Assembly: GCA_017640685.1 (NCBI GenBank)
Contig: JAEPQF010000030.1
Coordinates: 1 to 33,045 of the forward strand
From: Hyphomicrobiales bacterium
GTDB lineage: Bacteria; Pseudomonadota; Alphaproteobacteria; Rhizobiales; HXMU1428-3
DNA length: 33,045 bases
Direction: 5' to 3'
A program made the translations under genes and the position numbers. Shown here one piece after another: positions 22,082-29,766 of the stretch. The notes beneath the pieces are model-generated. The model saw nothing but the letters and a program-made list of their open reading frames with translations, was not told the DNA's origin and searched no databases. Each line of letters opens with the position of its first letter. The first letter of the stretch is position 1.

Positions 22082-25000
22082 ACCAGTTTGTTTTACCAAA
22101 ACAATTCATTCCTGATGAAAATGGCAAGCCAATTGTGGGCGCAAAGGCTTATTTTTATAAAACAGGCACATTACAGTATTTGACGGTTTACAGGGATGCG
22201 CTTTTCGCAACGGCTCACGACCCCGAAAATATCACGAGTGATGCGCGTGGTGAATTCCCCCCGATCTTTATTAAAGACGAGACGTATAAATGTGAAGTCA
22301 GAGACGCAAATGACGTTGTGATTTCGGGCCCACATGACAACCTAACCGGACAGGTAGATCTTACAGATATTGTCTCAAGCAAAGAGCTCTACAATACACC
22401 AGTAAGAGAAATCCAGACAAATTATACTGCTTCAATTAATGACGCTCAAAAGAATGCTTTTTTAAATTCAAAGCCGATCAGTGACAACATTACCATTGAG
22501 TTGCCATCAGCTGCGGAAGTAGGGAACGGCTACGGCCTGACAGTTAGAAGCGCTTATTCAAGCGAATATAAAATTACTGTGGTTCCAAAGCCAGCTTCCT
22601 CTGAAACAATCGATGAGGCAGAGTTTATTGATATTACCACTTTCAACGAGCAGGTCAGATTTACATCTGATGGCGCCAATTGGATTGCGGCTAAATATAT
22701 TGTTCCTAAAGACACGATTACAATTGAGCAGCTAGACCCGCGTTTGAAGGGATCTATGATGCAAGTTGGCTATCCTGTTATGTGGTTTGGTAAGCCAGAA
22801 AAAGCTCCAGCAGGATTATTGCCAGCTGATGGTCAGCTTGTGAACATAGCAGATTATCAAGATCTTTATGATGCATACGGGGTAATGTATGGCGGTGATG
22901 GCGTTACCACTTTCGGCATGCCTGACCTCAGGGGTTATACAATTAGGGGTATGGATGATGGTGCTGGCCGAGACCCGGACGCGGCTAATCGAACGGCGAG
23001 ACCTGACGGTGTTGGTGGCGATAATATCGGTACCACTCAAGGCGATGAAATTAAGGGTCATACGCATACCGGTACAACTGATGAAAATGGTGAGCATCGT
23101 CACGAATTCCCATCAGGAGCGGCCGGTGTAGCTGTAGCTGCAGGTAATATCGGGGTTTATAATGTTAAAGTAAGCGGTGAAACTGGTGATGCAGGTAAGC
23201 ATACTCATACATTTACTACAAACGCTACTGGCGGGCTAGAAACACGCGGTAAAAACATTTATGCGAAAATATATATTGTAGCGGCTCCTGAGCTTACGGC
23301 AGGAGCTAGCGGGGCTCTCACAAAAATACATACGGTAAATGGATTGCCACCGAACACACTAGGAATTGATGGTGACTTTGCAATTGACCCAACTATTGCG
23401 CGACTTTATGGACCAAAATCAAATGGTACATGGTCAAGCCTAACAGAGTTGCAGGGAAGTGCCGGCGAAGACGGAAATACAATATTATCAGGGAATAACG
23501 CACCTTTAAATTCACTCGGTGTAAATGGTGACTTTTATTTCGATCTTAACAATAAAGATTTTTACGGTCCTAAATCAGGCAACGAATGGTTTGCGCCTAT
23601 ATCACTTACTGGCGATAAGGGTGATAAAGGGGAGGCCTTTTTAATTGATGCAATTGACATCGTAGCGAATAGATCAAACTATGATAGTGAAAGCGACGGA
23701 TTTATCTTTTATGCTAGTGACACTCAGGTTGCATATCATAAAGAAGGCTCTGATCCATCAGGATGGTTAGGCCCGATTTCACTAGGCGGAAGTGTAACTA
23801 GTTTAAATCAAAATACTTTTGCAGGGCGTGTAAGCTCTGGAAACGGTACTATTGAAGAGTTGAGCCCTGTTGTAGCTAGACAGATTTTGAATATTGAAGA
23901 CGGCGCAACGGCTGATCAAACTGGAGCTGAAATAAAAGCATTATACGAGGCAGAGGCAAACACGAATGCACTTACCGACCCTTTGCTAAATAAACTAAAC
24001 TCAATAGATGCATCGCATTATGGTGCCCCGATACAAAGCACAACGGATCTTGCAGCGCTTTCAGAAAGTGCAATCTCAGATAAAGAGAGACGATATGTTG
24101 AAGATGAACTATCAGACTATTTTTATGATAGTTCGGCACTATCTGGAGACATAGCGCCGACTGACCAGACAGGTGGAAGCGGGTTTTGGAAGAAGGTTGC
24201 AGTCGGTGGAGAGAGTGCGGCCTCTATTAAAACGAAATATGAATCAAATGCAGACACTAACGCTTTTACAGATGCATTAGCTAGCAAAGTGAACGGCATA
24301 GAAGTCAATGCTACAGCGGACCAAACAGACAGTGAGATTGAAACCGCTTATAATAATGTTGTTTCTGTTGTTTCATCATCAGAAATTACACTTGGCACAG
24401 AGGCCAGTGTAAGACGGTTTTCTCCGGCCAACATTAAGAGCATGATAGACACTCATAGCTCTGGATCTTCAACATCTTCTGCAGATCTTTTAATGATGCA
24501 ATTGAGATTGGCTGATTTAGAAGGGGATGCAGCAATCTTGAATGATGGGATTATTGACCCGTTTGATGATGAAACAGACGTGGACACCGTAAACTCTGCA
24601 AATCAAGTTTATGTCCCTTCTGATGGAAAGTATGGCGGCGCATCGGACGGAATTTTAATCGCTACCACTTTTGGCAGTAATATCGGTGATATGACTGGTG
24701 GCAATGGTATTAATGCAGCTTTCGATGGGAATACGATCACAGATGTGACGGCATCATCTTATCAGGGGTCGGCTGGTACAACCTTCGGATATGTTGGTAA
24801 AAACGCGACATCTTCACCCAAGGCAGTCGAAAAAGTGACATGTTATGGCGCGGCGAGCTTTGGTTTTGCCGGTGGTGCATCGGTGCCAAATGTCACAATT
24901 GATTTATACGGTAAAAATGGAAGTGCACCAACAGGCCCAACGGATGGAACATTGCTAGGTAGTAGTGGCCCTTTTGCTGATAGTAATGGGGCTGTTGTCA

Positions 25001-25431
25001 CTGTTAATTCATCAGACACAAGCACAACGTGGGATTATTTTTGGGTTGCAATAACACCAGCGGCTGACTTTGCCTTTATCGCAGAGGCAATGTTTTATGA
25101 GCCATCAGTACCCGCGAATATGACAATTCAATCTAATTCTTTCATGGCAGGTACTGCGCCAGACTTGGCCCGTGTCTTTGTTCAAATTGAAACGAATGAA
25201 AACATCACTTTGAATACGGACTTGATTGTATCAGCTTCACGAGATGGTGGCTCTAATTGGGTTGCAGGTGTTCTTGTTGATACTGGATTATCTGTAAATG
25301 GTGTGAAGCTCTATGATGCAAATGGCATTGATTTATCAGGCCAGGCTAGCAGTGCAGACATGAAATGGAAGATTGAAACCCTAAACAACAAACTCATGTC
25401 AATTCACGGCATTGGTTTTAAATGGAGTTAG
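22078..25431 (+). CDS. Tail fibre / receptor-binding protein with collar domain
   Basis: 1117 residues. Residues about 1-95 (LPKQFIPDENGKPIVGAKAYFYKTGTLQYLTVYRDALFATAHDPENITSDARGEFPPIFIKD) form the particle-binding head found in podovirus fibres. About 225-305 is a phage tail collar domain (GYPVMWFGKPEKAPAGLLPADGQ...YGGDGVTTFGMPDLRGYTIRGMDDG), followed by HTHTG, HRHEF and HTHTF, the His pairs that bind metal in such fibres. Next are two repeats with 'LG-nGDF--D-----YGPKS---W' (about 420-510) and two 'DGATADQT-AEI---YEA-ANTNA-TD' shaft repeats (about 620-655 and 720-765). The C-terminal 280 residues are a beta-rich domain ending KIETLNNKLMSIHGIGFKWS. No chaperone peptidase motif is seen. Fibre, rather than depolymerase tailspike, is the likely type. 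Confidence 0.88.
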   Translation: MNQFVLPKQFIPDENGKPIVGAKAYFYKTGTLQYLTVYRDALFATAHDPENITSDARGEFPPIFIKDETYKCEVRDANDVVISGPHDNLTGQVDLTDIVSSKELYNTPVREIQTNYTASINDAQKNAFLNSKPISDNITIELPSAAEVGNGYGLTVRSAYSSEYKITVVPKPASSETIDEAEFIDITTFNEQVRFTSDGANWIAAKYIVPKDTITIEQLDPRLKGSMMQVGYPVMWFGKPEKAPAGLLPADGQLVNIADYQDLYDAYGVMYGGDGVTTFGMPDLRGYTIRGMDDGAGRDPDAANRTARPDGVGGDNIGTTQGDEIKGHTHTGTTDENGEHRHEFPSGAAGVAVAAGNIGVYNVKVSGETGDAGKHTHTFTTNATGGLETRGKNIYAKIYIVAAPELTAGASGALTKIHTVNGLPPNTLGIDGDFAIDPTIARLYGPKSNGTWSSLTELQGSAGEDGNTILSGNNAPLNSLGVNGDFYFDLNNKDFYGPKSGNEWFAPISLTGDKGDKGEAFLIDAIDIVANRSNYDSESDGFIFYASDTQVAYHKEGSDPSGWLGPISLGGSVTSLNQNTFAGRVSSGNGTIEELSPVVARQILNIEDGATADQTGAEIKALYEAEANTNALTDPLLNKLNSIDASHYGAPIQSTTDLAALSESAISDKERRYVEDELSDYFYDSSALSGDIAPTDQTGGSGFWKKVAVGGESAASIKTKYESNADTNAFTDALASKVNGIEVNATADQTDSEIETAYNNVVSVVSSSEITLGTEASVRRFSPANIKSMIDTHSSGSSTSSADLLMMQLRLADLEGDAAILNDGIIDPFDDETDVDTVNSANQVYVPSDGKYGGASDGILIATTFGSNIGDMTGGNGINAAFDGNTITDVTASSYQGSAGTTFGYVGKNATSSPKAVEKVTCYGAASFGFAGGASVPNVTIDLYGKNGSAPTGPTDGTLLGSSGPFADSNGAVVTVNSSDTSTTWDYFWVAITPAADFAFIAEAMFYEPSVPANMTIQSNSFMAGTAPDLARVFVQIETNENITLNTDLIVSASRDGGSNWVAGVLVDTGLSVNGVKLYDANGIDLSGQASSADMKWKIETLNNKLMSIHGIGFKWS

Positions 25432-25435
25432 ACAC

Positions 25436-25672
25436 ATGGCGGCTATAAGACGAAAAGTAATTAATAATAATGTTCATGCGATTTCTAAACTTGAACTCAT
25501 AAAGAGGCTTGAAGCTGTAGATAGATTTAACGACGCGTTATCCATCTTAAAAGCTGATGATTTACTTTATGAAAAGTGGAGTGCAGCAAGTGAGATTAGG
25601 CAAGACGACGTGAACGCAAGAGCATTGTTTCAGAATTTAAACTTAGATCCTGATGTCATGCTTGGAAAGTAA
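25436..25672 (+). CDS. Small late protein after the fibre gene
   Basis: 78 residues from ATG 25436, with GGAG about 7 bases upstream. The frame continues upstream into the fibre gene to 25412, but that start has no site. It is helical: VHAISKLELIKRLEAVDRFNDALSILKADDLLYEKWSAASEIRQDDVNARALFQNLNLD. No membrane segment. In many phages a small gene here aids fibre assembly or is a structural cap; nothing in the sequence decides. A terminator follows. Confidence 0.7.
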   Translation: MAAIRRKVINNNVHAISKLELIKRLEAVDRFNDALSILKADDLLYEKWSAASEIRQDDVNARALFQNLNLDPDVMLGK

Positions 25673-25697
25673 TCATTGACATTATCAAACATGAAAC

Positions 25698-25721
25698 AGC
25701 CCGCCATTGAGCGGGTTTTTT
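25698..25721 (+). terminator. Intrinsic terminator between fibre unit and lysis genes
   Basis: CCCGC (25700-25704) / GCGGG (25711-25715), extended by the flanking A-T and G-U pairs, then TTTTTT. An in-frame TTG at 25707 inside the loop is not a credible start for the endolysin. Confidence 0.82.
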
Positions 25722-25740
25722 ATTGGAGAAAGCAATATGA
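25711..25740 (+). repeat. 30-bp module, copy 2, before the endolysin gene
   Basis: Exact match to 22052-22081, ending in the endolysin start codon (ATG 25737). It provides the GGAG ribosome binding site 9 bases upstream. Confidence 0.9.
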
Positions 25741-26495
25741 GAATTTCACAAATAGGCTTAGATCTTATTAAAGAGTTCGAAGGCTGTAGATTAAAGGCAT
25801 ATCGTTGCCCTGCAAACGTTTGGACCATTGGTTATGGTCATACAAAAACAGCAATGCCTGGTATGGAAATTAGCCAAGAAGAAGCTGAGCGTCTTTTAAT
25901 TGATGATATGGCCCGTTATGAACATGCGGTTGAGCGACGCTTAAAGGCTGGTGTTACGCTTAAGCAGTGCCAGTTCGATGCACTGGTATCATTCACTTAT
26001 AATTGTGGTGAGGGGAACTTAAGGAAGATTATTCCATATGTGAACCGCAAACAATTCAACACGGTACCAAGCAGATTGATGCTTTACAGAAAGGCGCGTG
26101 TAAACGGCAAACTAAAGACGCTTAAAGGTCTTGTAAGGCGTCGCCGCGCTGAGTGTGAGCTGTGGCGTGGTTTACGGGGTGAAAACGGTCCAATTGAAGA
26201 AATGCCGCAAGATGTTGAAGCGGGGCCAATTGAACGCAAACCTTTATCTGAAAGTCGTACAATTTTTGGCCATGTCATTGCCGCTCTAAGCGCGCTTGGG
26301 GCTGTTGTCTCAAGTTGGTGGGATACACTCAAAAAAGTCTATGACGCCGCTCAAGACCCTATCTCAATGCTACAGGGGATCTTTGGGCAAGTTGAATTAG
26401 GCTCAACAACTATTCTTATTGTATTAGGCCTTACAGGCCTTGCTCTCTCTACTTACGCCAAAATTGACGACAACAAAAACGGGGAGGTTGCATGA
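25737..26495 (+). CDS. Endolysin, GH24 lysozyme with C-terminal membrane segments
   Basis: 252 residues from ATG 25737. Residues 1-155 form a glycoside hydrolase family 24 domain: catalytic E15 in EFEGC, C24 at the place of T4 Asp20 (as in the P21/P1 branch), T30 in WTIGYGHT. It cuts the glycan strand between MurNAc and GlcNAc. No N-terminal signal-anchor is present. After a linker (about 158-175) come two hydrophobic segments, about 180-197 (HVIAALSALGAVVSSWW) and about 222-241 (TTILIVLGLTGLALSTYA). Such lysozyme-plus-membrane-tail proteins occur in prophages; the tail may hold the enzyme at the inner membrane or add a holin-like part. The gene ends in an ATGA overlap with the spanin gene. 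Confidence 0.92.
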   Translation: MRISQIGLDLIKEFEGCRLKAYRCPANVWTIGYGHTKTAMPGMEISQEEAERLLIDDMARYEHAVERRLKAGVTLKQCQFDALVSFTYNCGEGNLRKIIPYVNRKQFNTVPSRLMLYRKARVNGKLKTLKGLVRRRRAECELWRGLRGENGPIEEMPQDVEAGPIERKPLSESRTIFGHVIAALSALGAVVSSWWDTLKKVYDAAQDPISMLQGIFGQVELGSTTILIVLGLTGLALSTYAKIDDNKNGEVA

Positions 26496-26737
26496 GCATT
26501 CTATCCTTATTTGGGAGCCCTTTAATTCGTTATGGAGCTCTTGCTTTAACCCTCCTCTCTTTGGTCTATATGAAGTATTGTGAAATTAAACGCGAGGCTT
26601 ATCTGGCTGGGAAAAATGCCGTCTTAACTGAAACATTGAAGGTGAAACATGTTCGTAAGAAAAAAGCTCGCAGTGCTCGTCGTAACGTCCACTCTAACAG
26701 CTTGCGCAAAGGACGGGACCCCTATAGGCGCGATTGA
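26492..26737 (+). CDS. Rz-like inner-membrane spanin (short)
   Basis: 81 residues with an N-terminal membrane helix (about 9-27, SPLIRYGALALTLLSLVYMKYC). A charged helix follows (EIKREAYLAGKNAVLTETLKVKHVRKKKARSARR). The start overlaps the endolysin stop, and an Rz1-like lipoprotein gene begins inside it in another frame. This overlapping arrangement is diagnostic of Rz/Rz1 pairs, which fuse inner and outer membranes in the final step of lysis. The protein is short for Rz (lambda Rz is about 150 residues), and the C-terminal 25 residues are very basic, where the overlap with Rz1 constrains the sequence. Confidence 0.75.
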   Translation: MSILSLFGSPLIRYGALALTLLSLVYMKYCEIKREAYLAGKNAVLTETLKVKHVRKKKARSARRNVHSNSLRKGRDPYRRD

Positions 26738-26843
26738 TGATTGCGACAACTTTCGCAACATCACTTATTCAAAGAAAGACACCAGACAAACAAAGCGAGA
26801 GATAAGAGAGCATAATTCAGTTTATGACGCTCTATGTAAATGA
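26649..26843 (+). CDS. Rz1-like outer-membrane lipoprotein spanin, overlapping Rz
   Basis: 64 residues. The signal peptide MFVRKKLAVLVVTSTLTAC ends in the lipobox LTAC, with Cys19 as the acylated residue. The mature chain is about 46 residues (AKDGTPIGAIDDCDNFRNITYSKKDTRQTKREIREHNSVYDALCK). AAGGTG just before ATG 26649 is a good ribosome binding site. The first 89 bp lie inside the Rz-like gene in another frame. It is not proline-rich like lambda Rz1, but lipoprotein signal, size and overlap make the assignment likely. Two extra cysteines could form a disulfide. Confidence 0.82.
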   Translation: MFVRKKLAVLVVTSTLTACAKDGTPIGAIDDCDNFRNITYSKKDTRQTKREIREHNSVYDALCK

Positions 26844-26857
26844 GGCTTGAGAGATGA

Positions 26858-27100
26858 ATGGACCCTGTAGAGAAACATCACGTTTACGAGCGTATAGCAC
26901 GCACAGAGAACAAGGTTTTGCACCATTGCAGGGCCATCACAAAAACACAAAAAGATATTCAGGAACTCAAGAGCAAGAAGAGCACGGGCTTAGACAAATT
27001 ATATTATGCTGGATCGGTTATCTTGGTGCTTTACGTGATCTACTTATTAGACCCCGACTTCCTGAAAAGTATTATCAGTATATTGAAAGTGTTGGTGTAA
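26858..27100 (+). CDS. Small membrane protein in the lysis cluster, holin candidate
   Basis: 80 residues from ATG 26858. A polar, helical N-terminus (MDPVEKHHVYERIARTENKVLHHCRAITKTQKDIQELKSKK) is followed by one long hydrophobic segment at about 45-78 (LDKLYYAGSVILVLYVIYLLDPDFLKSIISILKVLV). An ATG at 26854 opens a different, longer frame, whose upstream half looks like a shadow. Size, single span and location next to the spanins suit a holin or antiholin, but there is no family match that I can name. Confidence 0.62.
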   Translation: MDPVEKHHVYERIARTENKVLHHCRAITKTQKDIQELKSKKSTGLDKLYYAGSVILVLYVIYLLDPDFLKSIISILKVLV

Positions 27101-27111
27101 GCAGGGGGCTC

Positions 27112-27294
27112 ATGGTTTTTCTGTTTTGCTTTTTCATAGCGCTGGGGCCAGCAACATATAGAATTACATCAAACCTTTTAAAGAGTTCCCCTGACATGAT
27201 TATCATCACTCAAGCTCAGGCCAGCGAAACAGTCAAATCTAATAAATACAGTAAAACAGATAAGCTTGGGTATTTTGTAGAGGACTGTTATTAG
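27112..27294 (+). CDS. Small membrane or exported protein
   Basis: 60 residues from ATG 27112, with AGGGGG three bases upstream (close). Residues 1-17 (MVFLFCFFIALGPATYR) form a signal-like hydrophobic start, followed by a polar chain ending KLGYFVEDCY. The frame is open upstream to 26854, overlapping the preceding gene. The start is placed after that gene's stop because the upstream half shows no protein-like pattern. Function unknown; it is the last gene of the + strand lysis unit. Confidence 0.5.
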   Translation: MVFLFCFFIALGPATYRITSNLLKSSPDMIIITQAQASETVKSNKYSKTDKLGYFVEDCY

Positions 27295-27333
27295 TTATCA
27301 TCGAATTAATTGAAATTATTTATTGAGTTTAAA

Positions 27334-28263
27334 ATGGTTGAATTTATACGAGAATTTTCATCAGAAATGATTTTGATTTCTTTATCTCTACTATCCGCGG
27401 TCTTAGCCACCGTTTGTATATTCGCTTCCAGAATCGCTACATTAAAACATAAAAAAAAATTTTTTAAGTCAATAGACTTTGATGATTTTACCATTGAGAC
27501 TGATAAACCTATTTTAGATACCGACGAGCAATCAATCTCGGCTGTAAGCTCTCATGATATTAACCAGCAAAATTTAGAACAAAATGAAAAAGATTTTCGC
27601 GGTGTTAGTGAGAATATATTCATGCAAGACAAAGATCTTGCTAAAGCGTTAGATAAAATCCAAGGTCCACTAGGGATCCAAAACCAAGCTCTAAGCACTT
27701 CACTATCCATTAAACCTTTTCGATGGGTTGAGCAATTACGCTCTAAATCCGGTTGGCTAGTTCAAAATATTCCAAATATCATGCGTAAAGGGGTGCAAGA
27801 AGAAATCGAAATAAGGATTTCTGATAATGATGAAGCAAGTGTAAAGGAGCTGATGAGTGGAATAGTGCATCAACATAGAATACAAACCTCGTCTACAATG
27901 AGCGTTCGTCTTTATGATCCTGACAGCTCATTTATTGTTGAGCGACTTACACCAGAAACTCAATGCGTCAATGACACTCTTGCCTCTTCCTATGGATTCA
28001 GGAGTTCAGCAAAGTTCGGGGTGTGGCAATGGAATGTTACTCCTAAAAAATCTGGCAAACACAGGTTAATTATTTCTGTGTCTGCTTTCATTGGCTCAAC
28101 GGACATACCTCTGCCTCCACAGGATATTGAAGTGTTGGTTAAAGTTAATATATCTAAATGGCTTAGAGAGGCCTTCAAATGGCTTCTTCTATTGCTGCTA
28201 GGAGCAACAATTAAAAACTTGTACGATGAATATTGGGCTACGCTTATTGAATATTTTTCCTGA
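27334..28263 (+). CDS. Two-ended membrane protein with a beta-rich domain (cargo gene, possible conflict effector partner)
   Basis: 309 residues from ATG 27334 (an in-frame TTG at 27310 is less likely). Membrane helix at about 11-32 (MILISLSLLSAVLATVCIFAS). Acidic, serine-rich linker to about 110. A beta-rich domain follows at about 145-275 (MRKGVQEEIEIRISDNDEASVKELMSG..., MSVRLYDPDSSFIVERLTPETQ, GVWQWNVTPKKSGKHRLIISVSAFI, LPPQDIEVLVKVN). A second hydrophobic segment lies at about 283-297 (FKWLLLLLLGATI). The 'PETQ...W-W-VTP---G-h-L-i-vs' pattern recalls an uncharacterised domain I have seen in bacterial proteins linked to TIR- or caspase-type modules, but this is from memory. No catalytic residues are evident. 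Confidence 0.72.
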   Translation: MVEFIREFSSEMILISLSLLSAVLATVCIFASRIATLKHKKKFFKSIDFDDFTIETDKPILDTDEQSISAVSSHDINQQNLEQNEKDFRGVSENIFMQDKDLAKALDKIQGPLGIQNQALSTSLSIKPFRWVEQLRSKSGWLVQNIPNIMRKGVQEEIEIRISDNDEASVKELMSGIVHQHRIQTSSTMSVRLYDPDSSFIVERLTPETQCVNDTLASSYGFRSSAKFGVWQWNVTPKKSGKHRLIISVSAFIGSTDIPLPPQDIEVLVKVNISKWLREAFKWLLLLLLGATIKNLYDEYWATLIEYFS

Positions 28264-28273
28264 TAAAAACTGA

Positions 28274-29542
28274 TCACCAAAAGTCTTCTGCGCTGGGTAC
28301 TCTGGTATAGGCAATTTTCCCTCCTGCATAGCCGCCCGCTGGTGGTTGCCACGGCCCTATGCTTACAATGGTTTTACCGTATTTTTCATTTAAACTATCA
28401 ATAGCATTGTTCAAGCTTTCCCACTTTTGACGGGTATCGTCATCATCTGCAAATAAATCTAGCTGCCTTCCTGATGCCTGCTGCAAATTATAAAGAGAAA
28501 CCCCAATTCTTATTATTTTTCCATACCGGGGTATCTGTAAAAGAGTTTCTCTCCAAAGCCTATCAAAGGCCCTTAGGCAAGCCTGATCATCTTGAGCTGC
28601 TGGGAAGCTCAAATCTCCTGAATAACTCACAGTGAGTTTCGGGTTTAGACGCAGCGAAAAATGCAGCCAAAGCTTGGTTGCGTAATATCCTTCTCTCCTC
28701 ATTCTCCTCGCGGCTTTCACCAATAATAATCTTGCGCACGCTTTAGCCTCTGGTTTACTTCTCGATTCTGGAGGTAAAACACGGCTATGACCAAACATTC
28801 CTCTTTTACTTGGCTCTGCTTTCACCTCATAGCCATTCAGTGCATACCAAAGTCTCTCTCCAGTTACATTCCTCCACAAAAGGCGCATATGTTTAGGGTC
28901 TGCATTAATGAGCTGTTCTGTCGTAAAAATCCCTGCTTTATAAAGACGTTTACGCATTCGTGATCCAACGCCTGGGATGTCATCAAAAGGAACCGGCAAA
29001 AGAGGGGCAGGCATATCATCTGGGTGCCAGATTGTGATACCGTTTGGCTTATCCATCTTACATGCGATTTTAGCAAGTAGACGGTTTGCAGCGATGCCGA
29101 TAGAACAGGTGATATGCGGCCCAATGTTTTTTCTAATTGTGCTCTGAATTTTTAAAGCAAGCGCCCTTGGGTCTCGTTTGTCACGTTGGTCAAGCCTGCA
29201 TGTGAGTTCATCAATTGATTTAATGGCTTCAATCGGGATGACAGAGGTTATTTCATTGATGAGCGATAAATGAGCACGCCTGTACAAATCAGGGCTTTGA
29301 GGCACTAGAATGAGGTCATGACACAATCTCTTTGCTTCTCTGATGGGCATCACGTTTTTAACGCCGCGGGCTTTAGCCTCTTTAGAGCATGCAATAACAC
29401 TTGTAAAATCTGTTGTATCAAACGGAACGACACCAACAGGTTTACCACGTAAGCGCGGCTTTGCCTGCTGCTCAACAGAGGCAAAAAAGCCGTCAAAATC
29501 TAAATATAATTGCTGGACTGTTTCTGGTTTTGCTATGCTCAT
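28274..29542 (-). CDS. Y-family translesion DNA polymerase (DinB/UmuC superfamily)
   Basis: 422 residues. Catalytic carboxylates: D15 in LYLDFDGFFASVEQ, and D111-E112 in KSIDELT. The segment GIAANRLLAKIACKMDKPNGI and the helix-hairpin-helix PFDDIPGVGSRMRKRLYKAGIFT (about 197-219) follow in the usual order. The little-finger domain occupies about 245-355. Residues 360-364 are QLDLF, a consensus clamp-binding motif. A 58-residue tail follows and ends GGYAGGKIAYTRVPSAEDFW. It copies damaged templates with low fidelity. No UmuD partner is near. The length and tail differ from chromosomal DinB (about 350), which suggests a phage branch. The start codon has no clear ribosome binding site, and a LexA-like site is only 9 bp upstream. 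Confidence 0.93.
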   Translation of the reverse strand: MSIAKPETVQQLYLDFDGFFASVEQQAKPRLRGKPVGVVPFDTTDFTSVIACSKEAKARGVKNVMPIREAKRLCHDLILVPQSPDLYRRAHLSLINEITSVIPIEAIKSIDELTCRLDQRDKRDPRALALKIQSTIRKNIGPHITCSIGIAANRLLAKIACKMDKPNGITIWHPDDMPAPLLPVPFDDIPGVGSRMRKRLYKAGIFTTEQLINADPKHMRLLWRNVTGERLWYALNGYEVKAEPSKRGMFGHSRVLPPESRSKPEAKACARLLLVKAARRMRREGYYATKLWLHFSLRLNPKLTVSYSGDLSFPAAQDDQACLRAFDRLWRETLLQIPRYGKIIRIGVSLYNLQQASGRQLDLFADDDDTRQKWESLNNAIDSLNEKYGKTIVSIGPWQPPAGGYAGGKIAYTRVPSAEDFW

Positions 29543-29550
29543 GATAGGCG

Positions 29551-29565
29551 AAACATAACATGAAC
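29551..29565 (-). promoter_or_regulatory. LexA-like SOS box before the Y-family polymerase
   Basis: On the - strand, GTTC-N7-GTTT, one mismatch from the alphaproteobacterial LexA site GTTC-N7-GTTC. It ends 9 bp upstream of the polymerase start, where LexA would block transcription. Gammaproteobacterial CTGT-N8-ACAG is not found here. Confidence 0.45.
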
Positions 29566-29587
29566 ATTTGTGGAGAGTCTATATGCG

Positions 29588-29693
29588 TTAGTTAAAGCTT
29601 TCTAACTAACAAATCACGACACTTTTGTTAGTTCGCGACACTTTTCACGACAGTAAATTCATAAAACTGTCGCGATAAATAGTGTTATTCACG
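29588..29693. repeat. Cluster of short repeats upstream of the polymerase gene
   Basis: YRCGACA-type repeats: CACGACACTTTT (29615-29626), CGCGACACTTTT (29634-29645) and CACGACAGT (29646-29654) in direct orientation, and ACTGTCGCG (29666-29674) inverted. TTAGTTA (29588-29594) faces TAACTAA (29603-29609). The 224-bp gap holds no gene. It looks like a multi-site protein-binding region. Confidence 0.6.
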
Positions 29694-29766
29694 AAATGAG
29701 CGTGTTTTTCATAATATGTCGATTTATTTAAGTTCTTTGAACATGTTTGAGGGATGTGTTTATAGT

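Noticed and set aside
25707-25736. Earlier TTG start for the endolysin
   Set aside because: It lies inside the loop of the terminator and has no ribosome binding site; the repeated module places the start at 25737.
26854-27111. One 146-residue gene from 26854 to 27294
   Set aside because: The upstream half overlaps the more protein-like 80-residue frame at 26858 and shows no pattern. Only the end from 27112 looks real.
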